Shown here: one piece after another, positions 24,163 to 37,000 of the stretch
Layout of the letters: the number at the start of each line of letters is the position of its first letter
How positions within the stretch are numbered: position 1 is the stretch's first letter
From: Rhizaria sp. SCN 62-66
Taxonomy: Eukaryota > Rhizaria, unplaced
NCBI GenBank assembly: GCA_001724265.1
Contig: MEDY01000010.1
Coordinates: 108,256 to 172,255, forward strand
Length of the DNA: 64,000 nt
Direction: 5' to 3'
Notes under the pieces: generated by a model
Database searches by the model: none
Told to the model about the DNA's origin: nothing
Seen by the model: the letters and a program-made list of their open reading frames with translations, nothing else
Position numbers and translations under genes: made by a program

Positions 24163-27100
24163 ATGTCGCAGCTTTGTCTCGGCGCTGCCCGGCGCTTTGC
24201 ACGCTGCGCAGCCTCGTCTTCGGCTTCGACAGCCGCTGCCGCCACACACCTCATCTCGATTCCTTCGGCCTCGGCAGCCACCACTGCGTCTGCCTTCGGT
24301 CGCACGGCCTTTGCGCCGCAGCCGCAGCCGCACGCGTGCTACCCTCCGCCGACGCCCACGTGCTCGTCCGCGCTGCTCACAGTCCCCGTGCGCCACGCCT
24401 CCAGCGCCAAGCCCAACGCTGACGCTGCCGACGCTGCCGACGCTGCTGGTGTTGATGCATCGGCGATGGACGCGGCCAAGAGCGCCAAGCCCAAGCGCAG
24501 CAAGTTCAACTTGAGCGACTTCACCTCGTCCATTACTGCCGACGCCAGCGGCGCCGACCGCGCGTCGCTGCTCGAAAAGCTCTCCAGCAGCAGTGCCATT
24601 GCTAACATCAGCGACGCTGCTGCAACTGGTAGCAAGGTGGCTAAGTCAGGTCGCGCCGCTGCCGCTGCCAGCAAGAAGAAGACTGCTGCCACCGCGACTC
24701 CCGCTGCCGAGCTTGAAACCGCTGAGTACGATGACGACGACGACGACAGCCTCGCAATGCTCCACCCTGCCACCGCCCCCGTCACGCGCCGCACAGTCGC
24801 CTGGTCCTCCGACGCCAGCGCCAGCGCCGGCCCCGCCGGCCCCGCGGCCGGCGCGAATGCCGGTGCGAAGCGCGGCAGCGCGCAGGAGCGCATGCGCGCG
24901 CTGGCGGCGTCGTTCGCGCGCGCCGTGCGCTCCGGCGAGATCCACCGTCTCGGCCAACACTCGGCGGCGGCGACAGAGCTCGCTGACGGCGACGGTGCCG
25001 GCGCAGACGCGAGCGTGATAGGAGACCAGGGCGACGGCGCCGAGTACGGCGACGACGACGGCCGCGACGGTGACGGCGGCACCGGTCCGGCATCGCGCCA
25101 CCGCGGCCGCCGGCAGTCCGCGCACCGCTACGATGACGAGGAGGCCGCCGTGGCGCGCGCCGCGGGACTGCCGCGCACGGTCTCGGACAAGCTCGCGTCG
25201 GCCGCGCGCCGGGCCCGCGAGCGCACGGTCTCGTCGCGCCTCTCGGCCGAGGTCAAGGCGGCCGCGCAGGGCCTGCCCAGGCAGGCGCAGATCGGCGCCT
25301 CCGGCAGCAGCGTGTCGCGCCTGGACCCCGTGTCGGGCGGCGAGCTGCCATCGCACAAGTTCAGCAAGCCCGTCTTCGCGTCGCCGGCGCAGGTGAACAA
25401 GAACCATTCGCTACCGGACCGCGAGGAGCTTGGTCTGGCGACGTCGCAATGGGGCATCCAGCTTGTGCTCGAGTACCTCAAGACGCAGAAACTCGCACGC
25501 ATGGTCGTCTTCGACACGAGCGGCGTCTACACGCACGCGGACCACGTTATCATCGCGACCGCGCCCTCCGCGCGCGCGATGAGCAACCTGGGCCAGCGCC
25601 TCGTGAAGCTCGCACGCATGTACAACGCTCCGCACCTGCACCGCATGGGCGCCTCGGCCGACCCCGACGGGCTTTGGGTCCCCGTCGCGCTTGGCCCGCT
25701 CGTCGTGCACCTGTGCACGCAGGAGGGCCGCGTGGCGCCTATGGTCGCGCGCATGGAGCAGCGCTTGCTGCGCGACGCGCCCATCATCCCCTACCCGCAG
25801 TGGCACACGATCAAAGACCCTTGGACGGTGATGGCGGAGCGCATTGAGGCCACGGCCTTCTCGCCGCTGCCCGCGCACGTGGCGACGCCGCCGCCCGGGT
25901 ACTTCAACACCGGCAACGGCAAGCCCATCGTCGTGCGCGGCGCCGACGACGCGGCCGCCGCGGCCGAGACGGCGTTGGACCTTGCCGAGGACGCGCCCGC
26001 CGTCGCCGCCGCGCTGGCCACGGGCGTCAACGGCTACCCCGCGCTGGGCGACGAGCAGGACGACCAGGAGCTCGAGTTTGCCTTCTACTCGCGCGCCGAG
26101 GCTGCCCGCGACAGGTTTGCGCAGGACATGCTCGCCGCGGCGGTCAGCGCGCCCGGCGGCGGCAAGGGCCGCGCGCCCGCCCAGGGCGGCGCCAACGGCA
26201 ACGGCGGCAGCAAGAGCGCGAAGACCGCCAAGAGCGGTGGCAAGGGCGTCGGCGGCGCCACGAGCGCTGCCGAGGTCGAGTCGCGCTCCGACATCGTCGA
26301 CGTGTTCACCCCCAATGATGGCACCGGCGCCAGCGGCAGCAACGGCGGCGCTGCTGCGGGCAACAGCGAGGTAGAGACAGCGCGCCTCATCGCGGCCGGC
26401 ATCACAGTCAACCCGCTGGGCGCCGCCGCCGAAGCCGCGGCCGCCGCTTCCGCGGCCAAGACGCGCGAGCGCGACGAGCGCCGCGCAGTCTCCCGCGGCA
26501 AGCACCTCATCGCGCGGCTGCTGGCGACCACGCCCGAGCAGCGGGGCGCGGCCGCGCCGCCGGCGTACAACGCCAACAAGCACGAGGCGGCCTTCGCGGC
26601 GCGCGTCGCAGCCGCCAAGGCCGCTGCGGCCGCCGCAAAGCTCAATGGGGGCGCGAGCACGAGTTCTAGTAGCAATACCGATGACGGTGTTGTGTCGCAG
26701 GGTGGCAAGCGGGCGTTCTCGACTCACAACAACGTGCTGAGTGTACGTGCGCTCGGCCGTGGTATCGCGAGCTCAGGCAGTGTGAGTGCGGCGGTCTCGC
26801 GCGGTGTGTTTGCCGGCTCGCGCGCGGTGCTGGCCCACAGCAAGAAGGGCAACGGTGTTGATGATGACGATGATGATATCGATGGCGTTGACCGGGGGTT
26901 CTTTGGTGCTTAGGATGTGAACAAGCATAGCCACATGATGTAGGCAACTCGGCCCCACGATATCCACAACAGTCACAACAACATTAACAGCCACAATCAT
27001 AGCCACAAGAGCCATCATCACAGCCAGGGTGCTAGCAAGTTCAGCGGCGGCTCCGGCGCTCGCCACCGCGACTTCGCGCTGGAGCAGCGTCTGCACCGGG

Positions 27101-30100
27101 AGCTGGACCTTGAACAACACGGCCACGGCTAGATCCACAGCCACAGGCACGGCGGGCTCGGTCTGCCGCGCGACATCGACGACGACCTGGACGGCGACGA
27201 CGCGGGCGACGGGTACGCAGAGAGCGACTACGACGAAGACATCGACCTCACTTCGCTGCTCGAGGAAGGCTCTATCGCCTTGCACCCGAGCGCTGGCTCC
27301 AGTACAGCTCCCGCAACGAACCACGGTCTCGGCCACGGCCACGGACGCGGGGGCGCGCGCTTGGCTAGAAACGCACGGAATGGCAATGTCTAGCTTGACG
27401 CTGACAGCGACGGTGCGAACGGCTCGAAGCTGAGTCCGATTCACGACGACATCGCGTCGTTTCTCTCAACGGGAAGCTTCAGCATCAGCAAAGCGGCCCG
27501 GGGCGGCGAGCGGACGGTGCCCTCTCTGAGCCAGTACCGCAGTGCCCCCCTCGGCCTGCCCCCGAACACGCGCGTCAGCGGCAGCAATAGCCTGACCTCG
27601 AATAGCGACAGCGACGGCGCCCTCACCGCTGCCGGCGCTGCTGCGGTGGGGCTCAAGAGGTCCCGGCCCCTGCTTCCCGAGGACGATGACGACTTCGAGG
27701 AGGACGACGAGTGCGACGATGACGACGACGACGAACTCGTCGAGGGCAGCGGCAATGATGGCTTTAGCACCGAGGGCACCACCCTACTGTCGGACGACGA
27801 CATCGACGCAGGCTTCTTCAGCTCGAGCAACAACCCCGGTGACGTAAACGTCAAGAGTCTCGCTTTGAGCCGCGGTGCCCGCGCCCCCATCATCACCAAC
27901 ACCGCGGATAGCGGCGACTTGGCGGTGTTTCCGCCGCGGCAGCCGCGCCGCCGCCTCGGCCCGAGCACCCTGAGCACGCTGAGCACGCTTGTGGACGCCC
28001 ACGGCGGGCTAGCTAAGGTTGACGCGCCGCTGTCTCCGTTCCTCGACTGCCTCGAGGGCGGCAGTGGTACCGGCACGGACCTGGACATGGACACGTCGGT
28101 CACGCGCTCGCTGTCGCACGCGGGCAACACGAGCCACCGCGACGGCGACAGCGGCGCCGTCAATGCCGGGCTCAACGGCGCCGGCGCCGGCGCGGGCAGC
28201 GCGTGGTGGCCCGGCGCCCCCGCTCTGCCCAGCCACACGCTCACGCACGGTCATGGCCACGGCCAAGGCCCCAGTAGCGCAAAGGCGCTCGCCACGCGGG
28301 GCAGTGGGAATGCGTTTGCGCTGTCGAATAGCTTTTCCAACAAGGACACCACTGACTTGGATCTCTTGCTGTTCTCGCGGGGCGACAACATCGCCAGCCA
28401 GGTACGCCGAATAACTGAAACTCATATTAACGAGCAACGATAACGCGAAACGCTCACCAAAGTAGATATTATTTGAATTTATTAATATCGTGATATTCAT
28501 TCTTAAGTGTGACCTTACATCATCTCCATTTATTTCTTAAATCTTCACCCCCCCCAGGACTGGGAGTACCGCTCGTCGCGCCACCTGGCGCGGCACTCGA
28601 TCAACCCCGGGCCGGTCAACAGCTACACGCACGGCGGACTCGGGCCGCTGGGCAGCGACATCGACTTCGGCGACCCCCACAGCGACGACGCCGACGCCCT
28701 CTCCGACTTCGACGACGACGACGACGACGATGTTGACGACGATGACGACGACGGGTTCGGCCACCATTTGACCGGCGGCCGCCGCGGGCTCCGCCGCAAC
28801 CAGCTCAACCTCTCGCAGCAACTTCCCGCCCTCACTGCCTTCACCGCCGGCGCCGGCGCCGCTTCTGTCACCTCTGCCGCCACCGCGCTTGCGCTGGCCC
28901 CCGCCGTCGCAGGCGGCGTCGGCAGCGCTGTCGGCGGCGTGGCGGCGTCGCTGCACGGCACTGGCGCGGTCGACAGCGACCTGGAGGGCGACCCGGCCTT
29001 CGAGGACGGCGCCAACGCCGTGGTGCTGTCCTCAGACGCGGCCGCGCTGCGCATGAGCCTCACGCTCGGCGGGCTGGGCGCGGCCGCGCAGTCGCTGGGG
29101 CCCGGTGGACGGCTGTCGCTTAAGCCGGCCTCGGCGGCCACGGCGGCCGCGGCGGGCATTGTCATCAATGCGTCACCGCAACAGCAGCAGCAGTTAGCGA
29201 ACGGTAGCGGAGTGTTGCCGCTGCTGTCGAGTGGTGTCCTGGGCAACGGGGGCAGCGGCAACTCGGCCAGCAGCAGTGCCGCCAGCAGTCGCCGCAACAT
29301 GTCCTCGGTGCTGCCTCCACTGGGCTACAAGACTAAGAGCAAAAGAAGCGACGGCGACGGCATCGCCAGACTGATCACGACTCCGCCTGTGGTTGCCGCC
29401 GTCGCGAACAGCAAGGGCGGCGCGGCGAAGAAAGCCGTGCCCGTGCAAAGGCGCGACTTTGACGACGACGAGGACGACGACGGGGACACCGCCGATGAAA
29501 TGACCCGGTTGGGCCTTGGACCCTCGCTTGTCCCGCGCAAGAACATCGGCAGCACCACTGCTGCTGGTGGCGCCTCTCAAAGTCGCCTCATTTTGACACC
29601 GCCCAACAAGAAGTCTCAGCCTCAGTTGCAGTTGCAGCCGCAGGCACGACCACAGGCGCAATTCACCGCCGTGGCCGCCGCTGCGCCCGGCACTGCCGCG
29701 GCCGAGGTCGCCGCCTTTATGTCAGGCCGGCGGCTTAACTTCCGCGACCTGCACGGGCACTCGTGGTCGGGCGCCGAAGGCGAGGGCGACGAGGTGCTGC
29801 TCGAGGAGCGCCGCGCGCAGGCCGCGGTCGACAGCGCGATCGCCGCGGCGACTGCAAAGTCTACAGCGAACGCCAGCCTTACCAGCACCAGTTCCAGTGC
29901 CAGCTCTAGTGCGAGTGCGAGCAAGAGTGCGAAGAAGAGCTCCAACATGGCGAGTGGTGACGTAATCTCTGGTCCAGCGCTGGTCGCCGGCACGACAATG
30001 AACGGCGGATTCGGCAAAGTGACTGTGAGCGGTCAGAACAGTAGCAACAATGGGCTGCGTGGGTTCAATTTGTACGATATGGATGCTGACTTGGCGCCTC

Positions 30101-30132
30101 AGGGTGGCAAGAAAAACAAGTGGAAGAATTGA
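24163..30132 (+). CDS. MALSU1: Mitochondrial RsfS/Iojap-domain protein with giant tail and four in-frame UAGs
   Basis: Exons 24163-28401 and 28558-30132; ATG start, TGA stop; 1,937 aa if UAG is sense. Residues 1-60 are rich in Arg/Ser/Ala and lack acidic residues, like a mitochondrial presequence. Residues about 423-545 are an RsfS/MALSU1 fold, which binds uL14 and keeps ribosomal subunits apart: VVFDTSGVYTHADHVIIAT, then GLWVPVALGPLVVHL, then MEQRLLRDAP. MALSU1 is usually about 230 aa. The frame meets TAG at 26911, 26941, 27130 and 27391 (residues 917, 927, 990, 1077) with no TAA or TGA, and third-position GC stays high throughout. The tail is rich in His, Asp and Ser, with Asp runs near 28700, and has no recognised domain. 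Under the standard code this would be three fragments. The alternative is a 916-aa gene ending at 26913 followed by another gene, but no start, AT-rich spacer or promoter separates them. Confidence 0.82.
28402..28557 (+). other. Intron in the RsfS-domain gene (156 nt)
   Basis: Donor CAG|GTACGC, C-rich tract, acceptor CCCAG|GAC, phase 0. The intron is AT-rich and contains stop codons in the upstream frame. Confidence 0.9.
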
Positions 30133-31063
30133 ACAATGCAGTAATCTGATCTCCTGATAAGTCTGTGTCATCGTTGGCGTGCGCGTTAAAATGAATCCGC
30201 ATCCTGGGTTACGGAATGCGAGGCTTGTTGTGACGGGGTCATGTGACTGCCGTGGCGAAGGCCACACTAATTTATTAATAATATTATGTGCAAACCATAT
30301 AGTAAATAGCTAATAAACAACTGTTATGAATCTTAGAAGCGCTGCTTTGGCTGTTGTAATACTTATAATGCGCGCTTCCCCGGTCTTGACTGTAAGACTG
30401 ACTTGCGACAGCCGCCCGTTTGTCTGGCACGATTCTCGAGCCGATCTTGGGAGAGGCATACCTCACAAACGATTCGTCACAATACCGTGAGGTAAAAGCT
30501 GGGGAGTATAATCTAGTCTGTTCTTCTAATATATTTTTGTAATATCCTGCAATCGATTCGCCTTGGGTCTTTTGGACTGTTTCTCCCGCGACGCGAGCGA
30601 CCGTGCGAGTGGCACTGCCCAGCCCCCTCCGATCTCAACACTCGGAACCAGCTGTGCTGAGATCTTAAGCAGACAAAACTTGACTTTAGTACACAAACGG
30701 TGTACTTGTGTTGCATTTTGTTGGCAGCAGTCGCAAATATAGCTCATGTGCAGTGAGGTCCGACTTTGTGCTTGAGTTGTGCAGCCGTTCACCTTGCGCG
30801 TGCCCCTGCGCCTCAACTCAAATATGTGTGACTGCAGATCCACGGCAATTGTCAATGAGTCTCTAGTTTGATTAGACCAATTTTAACATAACTCCACAGC
30901 TCATATTTGATTTAATTATCTTATATCCCCATTTCGTCTCTCCGGCAGTCTCTCGGAACCACTCAGAAGTTCCCCCCACCACTTCACCTCTCAGCCCCTC
31001 CTCCCGTGCCCTGCTGCCCCGCCTCGCCCCGCGCTCTCCGCGTTGTCTCGGCCCCCGCGCGCG
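30133..31063. other. Intergenic region upstream of the DEP-PH gene
   Basis: 931-bp spacer holding the 3' UTR of the RsfS-domain gene and the promoter/5' UTR of the DEP-PH gene. A minus-strand frame near 30855-30526 (about 109 codons, extended slightly if UAG is sense) has no ATG at its head and AT-rich codon use unlike the local genes, so I do not call it. No tRNA seen. Confidence 0.5.
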
Positions 31064-34000
31064 ATGGACTCCCGCCCCGGGCCCTCGGTCCTTGCCTCCT
31101 GGCTCACCCCGCCCGCCTTCCCCCTCTCGGCCTCCGACGTCCTCGCCCTGCGCGCCCGCCTCCTGGCGCGCCTGCTGCCGGTACGTGATGTGCGCAAGAT
31201 GCTCGCGACCTACCGCGCATGCTTCTCCGGCGACGACCTCGTGCACACGCTCACCACGGCGCCGCTCTGCGGGCCCCTGACGCGCCCCGCGGCGACAGCG
31301 CTGGCCACAGCGCTGCTGGCACACCGGTTCATCGTCCGCGCGCAGCCCGTCGGCGCGGTCACTGCGGCGCAGGCCGCGGCCGCCGCCACCAGCCAGGACA
31401 TCCCCGCGCTGCACCCCCACAACAGCAACGGCTTTGGCGACGGTAGCGGCAGTGAGAACGCGCTCGTCCCCGCCGGCTCTGGCTCCAACGCCGCCCCTGC
31501 GAGTGCCGTTGTGTTCAACCCCTCACCCGAGGCACTGTACCAGTTCACCGTGCGCGCCTTCACGCCGTCCAGCGCCTCGGTGCTCCGCGTTGCGGCCCCG
31601 GCGGCATGTGTGGTCGACACTGTCGCCACCGCCGTCGCCGTGATTGCCAACGACGCCACAGTCGACGCGAACAATACCGCAAGTACAAGCAACAACAATA
31701 CTAACGATGACAGTGACACTGACACGGTCGTTGTCACCACCAATGCTCTTGTCGCTCCCGGCTCCAGCTTGGGCTCTAGCTTGAATGCTAGATCCAGCTC
31801 TAGCTCTAGCGCCGGTCGCTCCGGCCGGTCCCGCGCCCCTCAGCCGTTCTTGGGCGCCGGCCCCGACGGCACTTACCTCGCGGCCCCCTCCACTTACACC
31901 GGCGGTCCAAGCGCCCCATCCGCAAGCAACAGCGACGCCGCGTGCGCCGCCAGCCCGCCGACGACGGCGGCCTCCGTGGCCCGGGCCAGCGGGGGCAGCG
32001 ACGTCGACGGGGACGCACCGCTGTGGAGCCTGCTGCACCGGCGCGCGGCCGCCGACGCGACGGCGGTGGCGGCTGAGCTGGCCGCCGCGGCGCCCGCGCC
32101 CGCGTCCAAGAAGGACAAGGAGAAGGAAAAGGAGGCCAAGAAGGTTGCCGCGGCCAAGGCCGTTTCAATCGCTGCCGCCGCTAGCACCAATGCGAGTGCG
32201 GGCGCAGGTGCTCTGATATCTCCGCATACGCCACCGCCGGGCGGCGTGGGCGTCGCCGGCGGCGTCTCCGCAAGCAACGCGATCGCGGGCGGCAAGGGCT
32301 CGCCGGCGAAGCTGCAGCGGCTGCTGGGCAACGACGACGCCGTCATGGCCGTCGAGGGCGGGCTTATGAGTCTCTTCTCACCGCTACAGAACCCAAATGC
32401 ACCGTCTTCTTCCGCCAGCACTGCAGGCAACGGCGCCGGCGTGAAGCCGAGCGGCCGCAAGATGTCGACGACCAATGTCAACGCGAGCAGCAGCGCTACG
32501 ACAGGCACGGCGGCCGGTGAGGGCGACGACGAGGACGAGGACGAAAGCAGGGACGGCTTCGCCAAGGACGGTGCAGCTGGCTCATCTACTGCCAACTCCA
32601 AGATCAACAACGCTATGCACGGCCCTGAGCCCCCCGTTGGTCCCGTCGTTGCCTCCCAGGCTGCCTTTGCTGCCGCAGCTTCCGCGGCCGCCGCCTCTGC
32701 AGGCACCGCTGCTCTCTCCGTATCCTTCGCTCTCTCTGCGCAGGCCTCTTCACATGGCGCTCAGGTTCGTTGACTAACACAAATAAGGATTGATAAATAT
32801 ATATCACAATGAAGCTATTTCTCAGACCCCGACTTTTTCATTCGATCAAATGACATGATCCAAATAATTATCCTAACATTCTTTTCATTTTGACATGACC
32901 CTCACTGTATCCTGACCGTGTTTTTTTTCATCCTCGCCGCGCAGGGCTGGTACGCCGACTGGGCTGGTTGGGTGGACAAGAAGCGCGACAAGCGCCTCGC
33001 CCTCTCATGGTACCAGCGCCGCTACCTGCGCCTGGAGACGGCCGCGGGCTGCCTGTGCTACTACGCCGCGCCCACGGAGGTATTCCCGCTAGGTTTCATC
33101 CCGATCGCCGACATCAGCGACGTGGTGCTGCTCGTCGACAAGTACGACGGCCGCCGCCTCGACGTCGTTACGCCCAACCGCGTCTACGGCTTCAAGACGG
33201 ACTCGGCGCGCGCGGCGACGCAGTGGGTCGCCGCCATCCAGGCCGCGCTGAGCCACTACCGGGCCGGCGCGGGCGCTTTTGCCCGCCCCGCGGTCGCCGC
33301 GCCTGTTGCGGCCGTCGCAGCGGTGGTGCAGAGCGGCCGCCATAAGCAGCGCCGCATCCGGGCCGCCGGCCGCGCCGCCGCCGCCATCGCCGCCGCGGCT
33401 GCTGCCGCTTCGGCTGCGGCTGCGGCGGGTGAGGGCAAGACGGGTGAGGAGAAGGACGGCAACGTGACCAAGTCGCTGACTGCTGCGGTAACGCACAACG
33501 CGCACAGCCACGGCGCCGCCAGCGTTACCGCGCAGCTGACGCCGACGACGCCGGCCGCGATCCGCTTCTTCTGGGCCACAGCGAAGCACGCGCCGCGGCC
33601 GCAGCACGCCAGCTCCGGCGCCGCCGCCGGCGCCTCCAGTGGCGGAGCTGCGTACAGTGGCTCTGACCAGGGCTACGTGGCGCCGCTGTGGGCCTCGAAG
33701 CTTGTACCCGCGCACAGCCACTTGCCGCTGCAGTCGCCGGTCAACGGCGGCGTCACGTCGCCGATCGCTAGCAACAACAATAATACCAGTAATAAGAGCA
33801 GCGCTAGCTCGACTCCAATGAGTGGCGAAGCGAAGTCGCGGCTTAACTTGTGCGTCCCCACGCGTAGCATGCCTGTTCCGCTGGATCTCACTCCTCTGCT
33901 GGAGCAGCAGCAGCAAAGGACCTCGCCGACCTCCCGTCTCACTGAACGCAACACAAGCTCTACCAACCTGAGTCCTGGTGCCAGTGCGGGTGCGGCTGCT

Positions 34001-37000
34001 AGCGCGAGTGCGAATGTGACTGGCGCCCCGGCGCTTGTGTCCGCGACTGGCGCTCTGCAGTGGACGCCCCCAGCGTCTGTTGCGACACTCGGTCTCGGCT
34101 CGTTCTCACCGCTGTGGCTGCAGTGGGCCCAGGAGCACCTGTCGCCCATGCTTTTCACGAACAGCGCCGCCGCCGCTGCCGTCACGACTGCCGCCGCTGC
34201 TGTTACCGCGAATCCCAACAGCAGCAGCACCTTTGCGGCAAAAGACGCTGTGAGCATCGTGTGCGATGATCTGTACTCCCGCAGCGGCTCTCTGTACCCG
34301 TCAGACCCGCTGGCGACACTGGCCCTGCACGCGGCCCCCGCGGCGCAGGGCCACGACGCCGCCGCGCACAGCCACGACGCGCTCTGGGCGCACCTGCACG
34401 CGACGCTGCTGGGCGCCGACGCTGACTTGCTGCTGCTGCCGACGTACGACTACCAGGCCTTCCGGCTCCAGTGCCGGCCCGCGCTGGTCGCGGCGAGCAG
34501 CAGCAACGCGAACGCCGTCGTCCCTGCCGCAGTCGCTAGCGCGGCTGGGAATGCGGGGAGCAGCAACGTGATTGTCGGTGCGACTGGCGGCGCGTTGGCG
34601 ACTACCTCGAGCTCCGTCGCAGTCACTGCGACAGGCACTGGCTCTGGCACTGGCACGGGGACGTCGAGCTCGCACGGCGCGTCGGTACTTGTGACCCCGT
34701 GTTCCGCGTCCTCGTCGTCGTTCTACACGGCGCTCTCGCATTCGGCCCATAACAACAGCGCCGGCGGCAGCCCTGTGCGCACCGAGGGCGACGAACTCCC
34801 CAGCAGCAGCAACGCCAAGTTCAACTCGCTCTCCGCCGCCCCCAAGAGCGGCGCCGCGACCGCCGTCGGGGGCGCTGGCGCCGGCGCCGGCGCGGCGGGA
34901 AAGTCGCGGCGCTACACGGCCACGACCTCGAGCACCGCCGCAGCCGCGGCCGCCACTGCTAACGCCAACATCAACAACGGCAACAACAGCGTCACGGTGT
35001 GCGACTCCGCGGCCGACGCCGGTCTGCGCGGCGCGGGCGCGTCCAACGGCCACAACGATGACGACGGTCGCGGCGTCGGGCTCGGCGGCCTCAAGCTGCA
35101 GCTGCACACGATGTCTCTCGCGCCGTCGGTCACCTCGGTGGCCGCTCTGGACGACGACCGAAGCGACGCCGAGAGCATGTTCTCCGTCGACAACGGCAGT
35201 CACGGCGGTCTTGGTGGCGGTAGCGGCAGCTCGTCTAACGCCGCGAACACGATGCGCACGCCGGTGCTGCCGGCCGCCCCCGCGTTGCCGTCGTTCGCCG
35301 AGCAGGACGACGACGACGACACCAGCAGCGGCAACATCACGGGCGTGAGCTGTAGAGTCGTCAACGCCAGCGGCGCTGTCTCTGTCGCGTCTCGCGGCCG
35401 CGCGGCGACCATCACGCCATCGAGCTCCTCTACCAGCAGCAGCAGCAGCAACAACAACAACAGTAGCAGCACTAGCATGGTCGCCAGCGTTCTGGCGGAC
35501 GGCGCGTCGCCGCCCGCGCCCACGGTCACCCACGTCTCCAGCGCCACCACTACCACCAACAGCGCTAGCAAGACCATGTTCCCCCACGGCGCCTCGCCGC
35601 CGCCGTCGCAGTCGCACTCGCCGACGACGGGCCTGTCGCGCGCCAACTCAATCTCGCGCTCGATGGCGCCGTCGGTGTCGCCGTCGCGGCTGCTGCAGCC
35701 GCTGCAGCTGCGCGAGTCGAGTCGCATCCGGCCCACGCTCACCGCCTCGGTCTCCGCGTCGCGCAGGCCCTCGGTGGCGTCCAGCGCGACGGGTGGCAAC
35801 AACACCAGCATCAGCACCACAGCCGGCGCTGCAGGGAATGCCGTGAGCACGAGCACAAACGCGGACAGCGTCGCTTCCGCGTCTCTCGTGGGGTCTCCGG
35901 TCTCGGTAGCCGACAGCCGCGGCAACAGCAAGAACGAGGGCGAGTGCGAGAGTGCCTGTGAGCAGCGCGGCCGTGGTTACGAAGGCCTGCTGCCGCTGCC
36001 GTCGTTATGGGGTGGCTTTGCTTCACACAACATCGCCGTCACGGCTGCCAACGCAAGCCAGGCCAAGAGCAAGACTGTTGTTGGTTATTCTGCTGGCTCA
36101 GCCGCGAATGCTCGTGCCCAGGCCCGCTACACTGCCGCGCGCCACCGCGCCGAGTCGTCCTCCGCGGCCGACATATTGTGCCCTGCGCTGTCCCGCTGCG
36201 TGGTGCCCTCGGTCGCGACGCGCACGCTGCCCACTGTCACCCTGCACCCCGCAGCCGTCGCCGCGCTCGCGCTCGCGCAGCAAAAGCAGCGGCAGCAGAA
36301 GCAGCCATGCGGTCCCAGTCAGAAGAAGAGTGGCGCTGCTGCGGCTGCTGCCGCGAGCAAGGGCAAGCCGCAGTTCGAGAGCATTCCGATCTCGCCAATT
36401 GGCGCTGGCACCAAGCTCAACAACAACAGCGGCAGCAGCCGCAGCAGCAGCAGCGCGAGTCCGAGCGACCGCGCCGGCGCGGCATCGCTGGCCCCGTTCC
36501 TGGCTCTCGTGTCGCCGGTGTTCATGTTGCACAGTGCCCGCGCCGCCGACGAGCCCGCGCCCGCGCTGCCGCTGATGTTGGGGCAGGCCGCCGTCGCCGC
36601 ATACACCAACACGCTCCCCAACCCCACCCCTGTCTCCGCCTCGAGCGCCGCGAGCAGTCAGAACAAGAAGAAGCGCAAGGGCAAGAAAGATGCCGAGAGC
36701 TCTGTGACCGCTTGCAACGCAACTGACTACGCTGGCGGCTACTCTAAGCTCACCGGCCCCTCTATCGCGTCGCTGTCGCGGCCGACGCGGCTCTGCGTGC
36801 AGCACGCCGCGCGCCCGCGCCCGCGCTCGCTGCCGCCGGCGTGCCGCGCGCTGCCCCTCGTCTCCCTCGTCACCACCACCACGGCCACCAACGCCTCCGC
36901 CAACGCCAGCGCGAGCGCAAACATGACCGGTGAGTTTGACGGTGAGAGCCCAATCTCCCCTGCCACCAACTACAGCACTGCCAGTGCCGGTAGCACCTGC

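Noticed and set aside
26743-27516. A GTACGT at 26743-26748 could make 26743-27516 an intron that hides the TAGs
   Set aside because: It would be about three times longer than any other intron here, GC-rich rather than AT-rich, and coincidentally in frame with no TAA or TGA. RNA-seq could settle it.
30526-30855. Minus-strand frame of 109 codons in the spacer before the DEP-PH gene
   Set aside because: No ATG at its head, AT-rich codons unlike the neighbouring genes, no recognisable motif.
34301-35617. Minus-strand frame of about 438 codons inside the DEP-PH gene
   Set aside because: Arg/Ala/Gly-rich shadow translation of the sense low-complexity codons; no Met-led domain and no homology seen.
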